Positions 8,195 to 16,936 of a stretch of DNA of 64,000 nt are shown in pieces; position 1 is the stretch's first letter, and every line of letters begins with the position of its first letter. The notes under the pieces were generated by a model that saw only the letters and a program-made list of their open reading frames with translations, was not told the DNA's origin and ran no database searches. The stretch is from the NCBI GenBank assembly GCA_963801055.1, contig CAWDDE010000001.1:186001-250000 (forward strand). Direction: 5' to 3'. Both the position numbers and the translations under genes were made by a program. This stretch comes from DASUPK01 sp963801055 (lineage in GTDB: Bacteria; Actinomycetota; Thermoleophilia; Solirubrobacterales; 70-9).

Positions 8195-9152
8195 GTGTCC
8201 GAGACCGAGAGCCTTGAGCCGATCCCCGAGGCGGCCCGCGCCGCGACGGATCGCATTCGCGCCAAGACGACGGAGCTGATCGAGGAGCTCCGCACGCGGG
8301 AGGTGAAGGCACGCGACGAGGCCATCGCCGCCCACGCTGCCGCCGAGAGCATGCGCGCCGCCGCGAACGACGCGATCGAGCGCGCCAAGCGGGTGGAGGC
8401 CAGGATGACGGTGAAGGCACGCGAGGCGGTCCAGAAGGCCCGCCAGCGGGCGGGTGTGGCCGAGCGACGTGCGGCCGAGCTCGACGGGGCGCTCAGGAAG
8501 GCTCAGCACCGGCGGCAGCAGGCCGAGCGCCGTGCCGCCGAGCTCGAGGAGCAGCGGGGCGCCGCCGAAGGCAGAGGTCAGGGCCGAGATTCACAGGCTG
8601 GAGGAGGAGGCGAAGCGAGCCGCTGGGCTGGCGGCGCAGGCTGAGCGCCAGGTGGCACAACTCAGATCCCGCCTGAACGAGGCCGAGCAGAGGGCGATCG
8701 CTGCCGAGGACCGTGCTGAGGCGGCCGCCGAGGGCGAGAGGGCCGAACTGGACCGCGTGCGCCGGGAGATGGAGCGGCGAGTACGGGATGCGGCCGACGA
8801 GGCCCGCCGCGACTCCGAGGAGCAGGTGCGGAGGCTCGCGGACCGCGTAGCCAAGGAGGCAGAGGCACGTGCCCGCGCGGAGGCCGAGGCGGCACTCAGC
8901 CAGGAGGCCGTCAAGCTCCAGCGCGAGGCCGACGAGCGGGTGGAGGCTGCCCGGCGCCGAGCCGAGCAACAGGTCCAGGAGAAGCTGGAGCGTGTGCGGA
9001 CCGAGGCGCTGACCGGCGCCCCGTCTGACGAGTCCGAGGATTCACCGGGCGAGCTGGACGATCTCGCCCGACGTCGGATCGCCGAGCAGGCGGAGGCGAG
9101 CGAGCCCGCCGGCACCCGCTATGCGGGCGGTCGGCGGCTGCGAACCTTCTGA
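8195..9152 (+). CDS. Long coiled-coil protein, frameshifted
   Basis: GTG 8195 opens a frame of almost uninterrupted heptad-like Ala/Glu/Arg helix (EAARAATDRIRAKTTELIEEL...). It goes off register near nt 8560-8575, and the same composition resumes in the +1 frame (AEVRAEIHRLEEEAKRAAGLAAQ...) to the stop at 9152. Joined, it gives about 318 residues with no membrane segment and a short disordered tail (GAPSDESEDSPGELDD). The overall length is 3n+1, consistent with a single inserted base in the GCCGCC run. No enzymatic motif is visible. It could be a structural or DivIVA-like scaffold, but I cannot assign a family. Confidence 0.6.
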
Positions 9153-9159
9153 GCCGACC

Positions 9160-9501
9160 ATGGCCGAGCTCAGCCACTACAGCTTCGGCTCTCTGACCGT
9201 CGACGGCGAGCGCCATACCCGCGATCTGATCGTGCTCCCCGACCGCGTGGTCCCCGAGTGGTGGCGGCGAGAGGGGCACTCCCTAGCGATCGATGACCTC
9301 GATGAGGTGATCGACGAGCTCCCCGATCGTTTGATCTTGGGCTGCGGCGCCCATGGCCGGCTCGAGCCGCCGCCCGCGGTGCTGGAGCAGCTCCGCGCCC
9401 GTGGAGTCGAGGTCGAGGCGATGCCCACCGCCGAGGCGGTGCGGCGCTATGGCGAGCTCGACCCCAAACGGACAGCGGCCGCCCTGCACCTCACCTGCTG
9501 A
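9160..9501 (+). CDS. Mth938-like domain (DUF498) protein
   Basis: The 113-residue protein starts at ATG 9160, 7 nt after the coiled-coil stop. YSFGSLTVDGERHTRDLIVLPDRV, then WWRREGHSL, LILGCGAHGRLEPP and VEAMPTAEAVRRYGEL match the small Mth938/NDUFAF3-type fold, in which GxGxxGR and MPTxxAVRxYN are conserved. Bacterial members have no defined biochemical role; the mitochondrial relative is a complex I assembly factor. Its last 11 bp overlap the end of the convergent SRPBCC gene. Confidence 0.8.
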   Translation: MAELSHYSFGSLTVDGERHTRDLIVLPDRVVPEWWRREGHSLAIDDLDEVIDELPDRLILGCGAHGRLEPPPAVLEQLRARGVEVEAMPTAEAVRRYGELDPKRTAAALHLTC

Positions 9502-9955
9502 CGGTGTACTCCGCGGCCTGCGACTCCACCGCTCGCTTCAGGTTGATCAGCGAGAGCCGGAAGCGGCGGTTCAGCGATCGCGCGGCGACCCGCTCCGCGA
9601 TCAGGCCGGTGATCCCTCCGCCCGCGACGCCGTACGCAAACCGGAAGATGACGCGGGTGCGATCCGGCGCGAGCTCGCGCAGCCGCCAGCGGCCCCTCTG
9701 GTCGACGCCGGTGACCGAGCTCCAGGCCATGTCTCCCTCCGGCTGCCACTCGACGATCTCGATCAGGCCGCCGACATCCGCCGCGCCCACCCTGATCAGC
9801 ATCCGGTAGCGGGCCCCGAGGCCAGTGTGGCGATCCCCGGCGACCTCCCACCGGGTCAGCCCGTCCATGAACACCGGGTAGTTCGCAGGCTCCGTGACGT
9901 ACTCCCAGACCAGGTGCCGGGGAGCGTCGACGGTGACCTTCTGCTCGATCCTCAC
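9491..9955 (-). CDS. SRPBCC family protein (polyketide cyclase/dehydrase-like)
   Basis: The 154-residue protein begins with the typical START/Bet v1-like pattern (EQKVTVDAPRHLVWEYVTEPANYPVFMDGLTRWE) and continues with alternating strands, WSSVTGVDQRGRWRLREL and a C-terminal long helix. Such proteins bind hydrophobic ligands in a cavity; the ligand here is unknown. It is transcribed in the same direction as, and 14 bp after, the acyltransferase gene, which suggests one lipid-related unit. Confidence 0.8.
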   Translation of the reverse strand: MRIEQKVTVDAPRHLVWEYVTEPANYPVFMDGLTRWEVAGDRHTGLGARYRMLIRVGAADVGGLIEIVEWQPEGDMAWSSVTGVDQRGRWRLRELAPDRTRVIFRFAYGVAGGGITGLIAERVAARSLNRRFRLSLINLKRAVESQAAEYTVSR

Positions 9956-9969
9956 GCCGTCGTCCCGGC

Positions 9970-10905
9970 CTACCCGACCACGGGCAGCCGGCGCTCGGCG
10001 GCCAGCTCGGTGAGCTGGCCCTGCATGCTCGACGTGATGTCGTCGTAGATCCGGTCGATGTCCGGGTCTGGCCCGTAGCGCTCGCGCAGGTCGATCGGCT
10101 CCATGACCTGCACCGTGATCTTGGCCGGCAGCGGAAGGTGGCCGAGGAAGTCTCCGATGTTGACGATCCAGGGCAGAGACAGGTTGACCGGCAGGGTCTT
10201 CAGCCGGAGGAGCTTGTCGAGGCGAAGCAGCTTGGCCAGCCGCTCGCCGTGGGTCAGGAAGATCGCGGTCTCCTGACCGCCCGCCGAGACCACCGGCACG
10301 ATGGGAACCCCCGTGTCGAGCGCCAGCCTGATGAATCCCTTGCGGCCCGCGAAGTCGATCCGATTCGCCTCCCAGGTCGGCCTGTTCACCTCCCAGTCAC
10401 CCCCCGGGTAGACGAGCACCGCGGCGCCGCTGTCGAGCGCCTTGCGCGCGTTCTCGGGCGAGGCGGCGACGGTCCCGAACTTCCGCAGGTAGGGACCAAT
10501 CGGAGAGGTGAGCACGAGGTTGTGTGCGAGCTGGTAGAAGGGCCGCTCGACGCCGAAGAATGTGTTGAAGGCCAGGGTGAAGACGATCGTGTCGGGGGTG
10601 ATGTTGCCTCCGGAGTGGTTTCCGACCAGCAGCACCGGCCCGTCCTCGGGGATCCGCTCCATGTTCCGCACCTCGCCGCGGAACCAGATGCTGGCGATCA
10701 GCCAGCTGAGCGAGAGGTTCTCGCGGATGAAGTCGGGATCGCGATCGTCGAGGTCAGCGGTCAGGAAGGTCTGCACCTCGTCGAACAAGCGCCGCAGCAG
10801 GGATGGACGCCCGAAGCCCCCGGCGCGCGGACGCCCTGGGTCTCCTCCGTTCTGGCCCTGCCTCTCCCGCTCCCGGGCGGCGGTGCCTGCGCCGCTCTCT
10901 GCCAT
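9970..10905 (-). CDS. Lysophospholipid acyltransferase family protein
   Basis: The protein is 311 residues. The PlsC-like acyltransferase core begins at LLVGNHSGGNITPD, a variant of the NHx4D catalytic motif. VYPGGDWEVNRPTWEANRIDF (nt ~10370-10430) follows where PlsC has FPEGTR, then RLALDTGVPIVPVVSAGG. The N-terminal 40 residues are basic and low complexity. It lacks strong N-terminal membrane helices but has hydrophobic patches. It probably acylates a lysolipid or glycerol derivative at the membrane. This is a different subfamily from the PlsC domain at 19.6 kb. An SCP2/hydrolase gene lies 29 bp upstream on the same strand. Confidence 0.85.
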   Translation of the reverse strand: MAESGAGTAARERERQGQNGGDPGRPRAGGFGRPSLLRRLFDEVQTFLTADLDDRDPDFIRENLSLSWLIASIWFRGEVRNMERIPEDGPVLLVGNHSGGNITPDTIVFTLAFNTFFGVERPFYQLAHNLVLTSPIGPYLRKFGTVAASPENARKALDSGAAVLVYPGGDWEVNRPTWEANRIDFAGRKGFIRLALDTGVPIVPVVSAGGQETAIFLTHGERLAKLLRLDKLLRLKTLPVNLSLPWIVNIGDFLGHLPLPAKITVQVMEPIDLRERYGPDPDIDRIYDDITSSMQGQLTELAAERRLPVVG

Positions 10906-10934
10906 GGCCCGCCGATTCTAGGTGGTGCGTCTGG

Positions 10935-12320
10935 CTAGGCGGCGTCGGCGGTGAGCGCGGGATCCTCGCCGTCGCGGCCGGCTCCGTTCGGCTCCCCGCT
11001 GCCCGGGATCCTGCCCTGCAGGCGCCGCGCCACCCGGCTCAGGCGCTTGGCGGCCCGCTCCGCGGCGGAGGCCTGGGCGTGACGGATGAACTCGCGGACG
11101 AGCGTGTTGGCGTCGACCGGGTGCTCGACCTGCGGGACGTGCCCGCATTGCTCGAGCACGACCTGGGGCGCGTGAGGGAGGGCGTCGCGCACGTATCGGG
11201 AGAAGGCGTGCGGCACGAGCGGGTCCTCGTCGCCCCAGACGAACATTGCGGGCGGATTGAGCTCCCGAAGGCGCGTGTAGAACCCGTTCGGGCCCTTGGG
11301 CTCCTCGAGGTAGATGTGCCGCGCCGCGGCGTGGAAGGCGACTCGCGCGTTCACCGAGCGATAGTTGCGCAGGAACTCCTCCACCGCGACGTCCGCCGCT
11401 GTGGGATGGATGCGCTCCGGCCGCGAGAACATGCTCCAGAACTGCTGGCGGACGAGAGCGTCGCCGAAGGTGTGGGGAATGGCGGCGAGTTCGGGCCGCA
11501 GCAGCCTCACCAGCGGCACGAAGTGGCGGCGACGGCGCCAGGCCATCGAGGGGCAGAGGAGGCTGAGACTCTGCACCCGCTCGGGACGCCGCAGCCCGAC
11601 CTCGATCGCCACCCGCCCACCGAGCGAGTTGCCGACCAGATGGGCCCGGCTGATCCCCCGGGCGTCCATGAAGCGGCAGACCGCACGTGCGAACCAGGCA
11701 GCGTCGTAGGGGGCGCGGAGAGGCTTGGAGGAGGATCCGAACCCCGGAAGGTCGATGGCGTGGACGGTGTACTGGGGGGTGAGAGCCGAGACAGTCTCGT
11801 AGAAGCTCGTCTTGTTGCTACCCAGCCCGTGGATCAGGATCACCGTCTCGATCCCGTCGCCGGCCGTCAGCGTCGAGATCCGGGCCTTTCCCGCACGCAC
11901 CTCGTGGATGCGAAGCAGCGGCGCGCGCCCTTGCGGGCGCTGGAAGAACCCCTCGAAGGCGACCGCCAGGTCGAGGTTGCCCCTCGCCCAGAGGCGCCGC
12001 GAGCGGAAGGCGTCGAGGCCGGAGAGCTCGCCCTCGCGCAGCTCGAGCCAGGTGGCCGCGTCGGTTCCGATCACCGTGTCGGGATCGCGCTCGGGGGAAA
12101 CCGTAACCAGGCAGCGATTCTCGTCGAGCTCGACCGCCCAGCTCAGGCCGAGGTCGTCCAGCTCGATCCGATAGCTGGCGTGGAAGCCGGGATCGGCCCC
12201 CAGATAGCGCTCATGGAGGGAGGCGAACGCCTCCTCCACCTCGCGCAGCCGCTGCCCCTCGGACGAGACCTCAGTCAAGGCCTCGCCAGAGTACCGCCCC
12301 GAACGGTTGTTCCCGCCCAC
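10935..12320 (-). CDS. SCP2-like domain fused to alpha/beta hydrolase
   Basis: The 461-residue protein has two domains. Residues ~20-130 resemble a sterol-carrier/SCP2-type lipid-binding fold (YRIELDDLGLSWAVELDENRC...SGLDAFRSRRLWARGNLDLAVAFEGFF). From about residue 150 an alpha/beta hydrolase follows, with HGLGSNKTSFYE (oxyanion loop), DLPGFGSSSKP, the nucleophile elbow GNSLGG, acid loop WGDEDPLVP and catalytic His in CGHVPQVEHP. The hydrolase half resembles MhpC/haloalkane-dehalogenase-type enzymes. The C-terminal tail is basic. The fusion suggests delivery of a lipid substrate to the hydrolase (inference). It diverges from cysS. Confidence 0.85.
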   Translation of the reverse strand: MGGNNRSGRYSGEALTEVSSEGQRLREVEEAFASLHERYLGADPGFHASYRIELDDLGLSWAVELDENRCLVTVSPERDPDTVIGTDAATWLELREGELSGLDAFRSRRLWARGNLDLAVAFEGFFQRPQGRAPLLRIHEVRAGKARISTLTAGDGIETVILIHGLGSNKTSFYETVSALTPQYTVHAIDLPGFGSSSKPLRAPYDAAWFARAVCRFMDARGISRAHLVGNSLGGRVAIEVGLRRPERVQSLSLLCPSMAWRRRRHFVPLVRLLRPELAAIPHTFGDALVRQQFWSMFSRPERIHPTAADVAVEEFLRNYRSVNARVAFHAAARHIYLEEPKGPNGFYTRLRELNPPAMFVWGDEDPLVPHAFSRYVRDALPHAPQVVLEQCGHVPQVEHPVDANTLVREFIRHAQASAAERAAKRLSRVARRLQGRIPGSGEPNGAGRDGEDPALTADAA

Positions 12321-12372
12321 ACGGTTCCTCTTAACCGATTACTCACGGAATATGCGTGTTCCGGCGCCCCAA

Positions 12373-12378
12373 TAGCAT
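12373..12378 (+). promoter_or_regulatory. Probable -10 hexamer (TAGCAT)
   Basis: TAGCAT lies 7 nt before GTG 12386. This is the reason for preferring that start for cysS over the GTG at 12356, together with the conserved N-terminus of the protein. Confidence 0.4.
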
Positions 12379-12385
12379 CCGCGCG

Positions 12386-13735
12386 GTGGCGGCGATCTGG
12401 ATCCAGGACACGCTCAGCGGGAAGGCGCGCGAGCTGCAGCCCGACAATCGAGGCGAGGTCGGGATCTATGCCTGCGGGCCGACCGTATACGGCCGCATCC
12501 ACATCGGCAACGCCCGCCCATATGTCGTTTTCACACTGCTGAAGCGATTCCTCGAGCATCAGGGCCTCGACGCAAGGCTCGTGATCAACGTCACCGACAT
12601 CAACGACAAGATCTATGACGCGGCGAGAAACGCTGGCGAGCCCTCGGCGCAATACGCGGCCGAGATGACCGCCGCGTATGTGGCCGACACCGACGCGCTC
12701 GGCCTCGAGCGGCCCGACGCGGAGCCCCTGGCCTCGGGAACGATCGAGGAGATCATCTCGCTGATCCAATCGCTGATCGACTCCGGCCATGCCTATCAGG
12801 CGAACGGCGACGTCTACTTCCGGGTTCGCAGCTTCGACGACTACGGCAAGCTCTCCAACCGGGACCCGTCCGAGATGGACCAGGGGGAGGAGGCCGGGAC
12901 GGCCTCGCTCAAGGAGGACCCGCTCGACTTCGCGCTCTGGAAGGGCCACAAGGAGGGCGAGGACACCTCCTGGCCCTCGCCCTGGGGTGAGGGCCGCCCG
13001 GGCTGGCACATCGAGTGCTCCGCGATGTCGGAGAAGGAGCTCGGCCCCGACTTCGCGATCCACGGCGGCGGCATCGACCTCGTCTTCCCCCACCACGAGA
13101 ACGAGATCGCGCAGACCGAGGCTGCGAGCGGCGTCCCGCTCGCCGAGATCTGGATGCACAACGGTTTGGTCCAGATCGACGAGGAGAAGATGTCGAAGTC
13201 GGTCGGCAACATCTTCCAGCTCTCGGAGGCGATCGATCGCTACGGCGGGCAGACGGTGGTCGCCTACCTCATCTCGGGGCACTACCGTCAGCCGCTCGCC
13301 TTCTCCGACGAGCAGCTCAACGAGGCTGCTGCGCGGGTCGAGCGGATCCGTAACTACCTGCGCGACGCGCCTTCCGGTGAGCCGGACGAGTTCCTGGATT
13401 CCAAACGCCAGGTCTTCCTGGATGCGCTCGCCGACGACTTCAACACGCCGCAGGCGTTCGCCGTCCTCTTCGAGATCGTCGCCGAGGGGAACAGGCGCAA
13501 GCTCTCCGGAGCTCGCGAGGTCCTCACCGAATTGATTCCCCTGCTCGGGCTGGACTCGCTGCTCACGGAGGAGGAGGCGGCCCCCGCCGAGGCCAAGCGG
13601 CTCCTGGTCGAGCGCGATGAGGCGCGCCAGGCCAAGGACTTCGACCGAGCCGATGCCCTGCGCGATCAGCTCGCGGGGATGGGCTGGGAGGTCCGCGACG
13701 AGGCGAGCGGCGCGCGGCTGGTCCGCCGACACTAG
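12386..13735 (+). CDS. cysS: Cysteinyl-tRNA synthetase
   Basis: This enzyme charges tRNA-Cys. It is 449 residues from GTG 12386. The class I signature is present as HIGN (in GRIHIGNARPYVVF), as usual for CysRS, and KMSKS in EEKMSKSVGN. Zinc ligands are visible in YACGPTVY, WHIECSAMS and FPHHENEIAQ. The C-terminal DALR-type helical region ends with DFDRADALRDQL. Length and domain order are normal. The stop is followed 2 bp later by a SpoU methyltransferase gene, a widespread pairing. A mycothiol-ligase (MshC) identity is less likely because of the full C-terminal domain. Confidence 0.95.
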   Translation: MAAIWIQDTLSGKARELQPDNRGEVGIYACGPTVYGRIHIGNARPYVVFTLLKRFLEHQGLDARLVINVTDINDKIYDAARNAGEPSAQYAAEMTAAYVADTDALGLERPDAEPLASGTIEEIISLIQSLIDSGHAYQANGDVYFRVRSFDDYGKLSNRDPSEMDQGEEAGTASLKEDPLDFALWKGHKEGEDTSWPSPWGEGRPGWHIECSAMSEKELGPDFAIHGGGIDLVFPHHENEIAQTEAASGVPLAEIWMHNGLVQIDEEKMSKSVGNIFQLSEAIDRYGGQTVVAYLISGHYRQPLAFSDEQLNEAAARVERIRNYLRDAPSGEPDEFLDSKRQVFLDALADDFNTPQAFAVLFEIVAEGNRRKLSGAREVLTELIPLLGLDSLLTEEEAAPAEAKRLLVERDEARQAKDFDRADALRDQLAGMGWEVRDEASGARLVRRH

Positions 13736-13737
13736 AC

Positions 13738-14409
13738 GTGCCCGACCTCGAGCGGATCTACGGTCGCCGGGCGGTCGCCGAGGCAGAGCGCGGCCGCCGG
13801 CGGGTCCATCGCGTCTGGCGGGCGCCGGAGACCACCGCGGAGGAGCTCGAGCGTCTCTGCGGGTCGCCCGACCACCAGGGGGTGGTGGCGGAGGTGGACC
13901 CGTACCCCTATGCGGATCCGAGCGGCCTGCTCGATGCGGAGGACGCGCTGGTGGTGGTCCTCGATCAGGTCCAGGATCCGCACAATTTGGGTGCGGTCTG
14001 CCGCGCGGCCGAGGTCGCCGGCGCCGCCGGGGTCGTCATCCCGGAGCGCCGCGCCGCGGCGGTGACGGCGGCGGCGTGCAAGGCGTCCGCCGGGGCGGTG
14101 GAGCACCTCTCGGTGGCCAGGGTGAGGAACGTCGCCGACTGGCTTGGCGAGGCTAAGGAGAGCGGCGCCTGGGTGTACGGAGCCGCCGCCGAGGCTGACC
14201 GCCGTTACACGGAGGTCGACTGGTCGGGCCGGGTCGTCCTCGTTCTCGGTTCGGAGGGGTCGGGATTGCGTCCTCGCGTCGCGGACAGCTGTGACGAGCT
14301 GATCTCGATCCCAGTGTCTGGGCGAGTGGGCTCGCTGAACGCGTCGGTTGCCGCGGCCGTGATCGTGTTCGAGGCGCGGCGCCAGCAGACAGCCGGGCCT
14401 CGCACCTAG
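13738..14409 (+). CDS. rlmB: TrmH/SpoU family RNA 2'-O-methyltransferase (RlmB-like)
   Basis: The protein is 223 residues. The short N-terminal substrate-binding domain starts IYGRRAVAEA and ends with HQGVVAEVDP. The SPOUT knot domain has the three classic motifs: LDQVQDPHNLGAVCRAAEVAGA, LVLGSEGSGLRPRV and SIPVSGRVGSLNASVAAAV. It uses S-adenosylmethionine to methylate a ribose in rRNA or tRNA. RlmB (23S G2251) is the likely orthologue because of the cysS-rlmB pairing. The GTG start is 2 bp after the cysS stop. Its stop shares a CTAG with the convergent flavin reductase gene. Confidence 0.9.
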   Translation: MPDLERIYGRRAVAEAERGRRRVHRVWRAPETTAEELERLCGSPDHQGVVAEVDPYPYADPSGLLDAEDALVVVLDQVQDPHNLGAVCRAAEVAGAAGVVIPERRAAAVTAAACKASAGAVEHLSVARVRNVADWLGEAKESGAWVYGAAAEADRRYTEVDWSGRVVLVLGSEGSGLRPRVADSCDELISIPVSGRVGSLNASVAAAVIVFEARRQQTAGPRT

Positions 14410-14981
14410 GCCGCGAGCTTCTCGGTATGCACGGTCTGCTCCGCGAGAGCGATCAGCTCGTCGAGGATCTCGACGTATCGCGCGCGCAGCTCGACATCGG
14501 TGAGGCGGCCGTCGTCGGTGAACGCCTGATCGGCGTGGCCGACGGGAAGGTCCTTCTCGATCACGCGGGCCCCGCTCGCGGCGAGGCTTTTCCGGACCTC
14601 CGACTGTGACCAGACCGCACCGAACATCCCGGTGCTGGCGCCGACCACCGCGACGGGCTTGCCCCAGAGGGCATTCTCGCCGAGCGGCCGCGAGGCCCAG
14701 TCGATCGCGTTCTTGAGCTGGCCGGGGAGCGAGGAGTTGTATTCGGGGGTGGCGATCAAGATGGCGTCGGCCGACTCGATCGCCTCACGTAGACGACCCG
14801 CACCGCTCGGCCCACCGCCTACGTCGTCGTCCTCGTCATAGGGCTCGACTGCCTTGAGCCCATCGAAGACCTCGAGCTCCGCGGACGGCGGCAGCAGCTC
14901 CGCCGCCGCCCGAGCCAGCTCGGTGTTGCGGGAGTCGCGACGCAGGCTTCCTGAAATCGCGAGCACCTTCATCGCCCTCAT
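14406..14981 (-). CDS. NADPH-dependent FMN reductase family protein
   Basis: This is a flavodoxin-like reductase of about 190 residues. KVLAISGSLRRDSRN forms the FMN-phosphate loop, ATPEYNSSLPGQLKNAIDWASR is the family signature, and VVGASTGMFGAVWSQSEVRK follows. It probably reduces FMN, quinones or chromate-like acceptors with NAD(P)H. The start overlaps the yceI stop (TGATG), so the two are translationally coupled. A second ATG at 14972 gives MKVLAISGS and may be the real start. Co-regulation by the adjacent MarR is plausible. Confidence 0.9.
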   Translation of the reverse strand: MRAMKVLAISGSLRRDSRNTELARAAAELLPPSAELEVFDGLKAVEPYDEDDDVGGGPSGAGRLREAIESADAILIATPEYNSSLPGQLKNAIDWASRPLGENALWGKPVAVVGASTGMFGAVWSQSEVRKSLAASGARVIEKDLPVGHADQAFTDDGRLTDVELRARYVEILDELIALAEQTVHTEKLAA

Positions 14982-15562
14982 CAAACGGGTTCCTCCTTGG
15001 CTTCGCCTGCGGAGGACCCTCGCATCTCCTTCACAAGCTCGACGTGGACCGTCAGGGTCACGTCGTCGCCCAGGGTCTTGCCCCCGCCCGGCAGATCCAT
15101 CTGCCAGTCGAGGCCGTACTCATGACGGTCGACGATGGTCTCGAGGTCGATCCCGACCCTGTCGGCATCCGGACCCGGAGCCGGGCCGGCGATCTCGCCG
15201 CGAGCGGTGACCTTCTTCGTGATGCCCTTGATGGTCAGCTCGCCGTCGACGACGACCCGGTCGCCGTCCCTGGAGATCTGCTTCGACTCGAAGATGATCT
15301 CCGGGTGCTGCTCGGCGTCGAAGAACTCAGGGGAGAGGAGGTGCGCATAGAGGTTCTCCTCCTTCACCTGGACGCTTTCCACCTTCGCGCGGCCCGAGAG
15401 GTTCGGCGACCCGTCGGCGTCGCTCAGCGTCGCCTCGAAGTCGTTGAAGGTGCCGCGGAAGGTCCCGACCACGTGCTTGACGGCGAATCCGACACTCGAA
15501 TGAATCGGATCGGATTGCCAGGTGCCGGCCGGGATGGTTGACTCTGCTTGTGCTGTGGCCAT
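14981..15562 (-). CDS. YceI family protein
   Basis: The 193-residue protein has the YceI lipocalin-like beta barrel that binds isoprenoid-type lipids. It starts with TWQSDPIHSSVGFAVKHVVGTFRGTF, the family's opening motif. LSPEFFDAEQHPEIIFESK and GELTIKGITKKVT complete the pattern, and a conserved late segment (about nt 15040-15140) ends the barrel. No signal peptide is present, so it is likely cytoplasmic. It diverges from a marR gene with a palindrome between them, and the flavin reductase is coupled downstream. Together they look like an oxidative or solvent-stress response unit (inference). Confidence 0.92.
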   Translation of the reverse strand: MATAQAESTIPAGTWQSDPIHSSVGFAVKHVVGTFRGTFNDFEATLSDADGSPNLSGRAKVESVQVKEENLYAHLLSPEFFDAEQHPEIIFESKQISRDGDRVVVDGELTIKGITKKVTARGEIAGPAPGPDADRVGIDLETIVDRHEYGLDWQMDLPGGGKTLGDDVTLTVHVELVKEMRGSSAGEAKEEPV

Positions 15563-15594
15563 TGAATGTCTCCTTTGCGAGAGCTAAGCTTTAC

Positions 15595-15606
15595 TTGACC
15601 TGTCAA
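15595..15606. promoter_or_regulatory. Palindromic operator candidate between yceI and marR
   Basis: TTGAC-CT-GTCAA is an inverted repeat with 5-bp arms in the 62-bp divergent spacer between yceI and marR. Its position before both genes fits autoregulation by MarR with control of the yceI/reductase pair. Confidence 0.5.
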
Positions 15607-15624
15607 ACAGTTTAGCAGAGAAAC

Positions 15625-16095
15625 TTGAGCACACAACAGTTGAGCACTAAAGCTTCCCCCGCCGTAGATGCCCTCGGGCAGCTGCTCGGCGCCTACGCCA
15701 AGCTGACCCGCGAGCTGAGTGCCACGCTCGTGGCCAACCACGGCCTGACGCTGAACGACTACGGATGCCTGCTCCTGCTCTCTCGGGCGGAAGAGGAGGG
15801 GATGCGCCGGATCGATCTGGCCAACGCGCTGCAGCTCTCTCCGTCCGGAATCACCCGTCTCCTCGACCGGCTCGAGGATCAGGGCCTGGTGGGGAAGGGC
15901 GCCTGCAAGGAGGACGCGCGCGTCAGTTACGCGATCCTCACGGACGAGGGCCTGGCGAAGCTGAGGGAAGCTGCGCCGGTCCACGTCGAGGACATCGAGC
16001 GCCGCCTCGGCGCGGTTCTCGATCAGGACGAGATGGAGACCCTCACGAAGCTGCTCGGCCGGCTCGGCGACGCGGACGCCTGCACGCCGGACTGA
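15625..16095 (+). CDS. MarR family transcriptional regulator
   Basis: The 156-residue protein has a winged helix-turn-helix core: LTLNDYGCLLLLSRAEEEGMRRIDLANALQLSPSGITRLLDRLEDQGLV, then the wing with KEDARVSYAILTDEG. The C-terminal dimerisation helices follow. It probably represses yceI and the flavin reductase in response to a small hydrophobic or oxidising ligand (inference from position). The start is either TTG 15625 or TTG 15640; neither has a strong Shine-Dalgarno. Confidence 0.9.
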   Translation: MSTQQLSTKASPAVDALGQLLGAYAKLTRELSATLVANHGLTLNDYGCLLLLSRAEEEGMRRIDLANALQLSPSGITRLLDRLEDQGLVGKGACKEDARVSYAILTDEGLAKLREAAPVHVEDIERRLGAVLDQDEMETLTKLLGRLGDADACTPD

Positions 16096-16123
16096 GCAGG
16101 CAAAGCGTGGACTCGGCCTGCTC

Positions 16124-16844
16124 CTAGACCCCCGGCTCCTCCGCCGGCGGTTGTGTCGTGCTGGCTCTCCCTCGGCCGCCCCCCAAGTCGAAGAACAGGA
16201 TGCCGGCGACCAGCGCCTCGACCGGCACGACGAGGACGTTGCCGATCGTCCCCAGGATCACCCTGCCGGCATCCCCGATGGACGCGCCGGTCACGCCGAA
16301 GACCGCCGGCCACGACCACGACGATCAGGAAGGCCAGGACGATCGTGCCGAAGACCCGCCAGCCATTGCCGCGCACCAGCTCCCGGCTGCGGCCGAAGGC
16401 TTCGAACACCCCCTTGTCCTCGACCACGATGCTGGGCGCAACCACGGCCCAGATCGTGATCAGGATCAGCCCGGGGACGATGAGCGCCAGGAAGCCGAAG
16501 AACACAGCCACCGCGTAGACGAACCCGTTCAGGATCAGCGTGCTCACGTAGGGCGCGGCGGCGGAGAAGAGCTCATCCATGGTGTGATCTCGCCGGCCGT
16601 CGCGCACGTCCTGGACCAGCTTGACCACGTAGCCGGTGTAGAGCACCTGACCGATGAGGGCGACGATCAGCCCGGCGAAAATCAGGATCACGCTGTCGGT
16701 GAGGCCGAGGAGATTGTTGATGACGCTGGTGATGCCGATGACGATCAGCGCCCCGCCCAGGATCGCGCTCACCTGGTCTCGATAGGTCTGGAATGCCTCG
16801 CCGATCACGCGGCCAGGCTCGATCCGACTTGCGCTGGTCTCCAC
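16124..16844 (-). CDS. Polytopic membrane protein of unknown function, frameshifted
   Basis: From GTG 16844 (preceded by GAGGAGCGAG) the frame encodes EPGRVIGEAFQTYRDQVSAILGG and four to five hydrophobic segments (LIVIGITSVINNLLGL, LIFAGLIVALIGQVLYTGYVV, TLILNGFVYAVAVFFGFLAL, VPGLILITIWAVVAPSIVVE). It continues to IVVVVAGG near nt 16310. The continuation VFGVTGASIGDAGRVILGTIGN...ILFFDLGG is in the +1 frame and stops at 16124. Joined length is about 239 residues and the total is 3n+1. The pattern (GWRVFGTIVLAF, EAFGRSRELVRG) resembles glycerophosphodiesterase-associated or YciC-like membrane domains. Function unknown. Confidence 0.65.
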
Positions 16845-16936
16845 CTCGCTCCTCGTTCGCCCAGGACGGACTGCCCCCCGTTCGCGACGCGAGGCGCCGC
16901 TCCTGCAACCCCAATTGCATCGGCCCCGAACGGTGG

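Noticed and set aside
10803..12542. A 579-codon plus-strand frame over the hydrolase gene
   Set aside because: Shadow of the SCP2/hydrolase and acyltransferase genes on the minus strand. The composition is Arg/Gly/Pro-rich with no recognisable motif.
15005..15030. Possible fourth copy of the GATGCGAGGG element (minus strand)
   Set aside because: Only the first 10 bases match. The GCAACCC half is missing and the sequence is coding for the yceI C-terminus.
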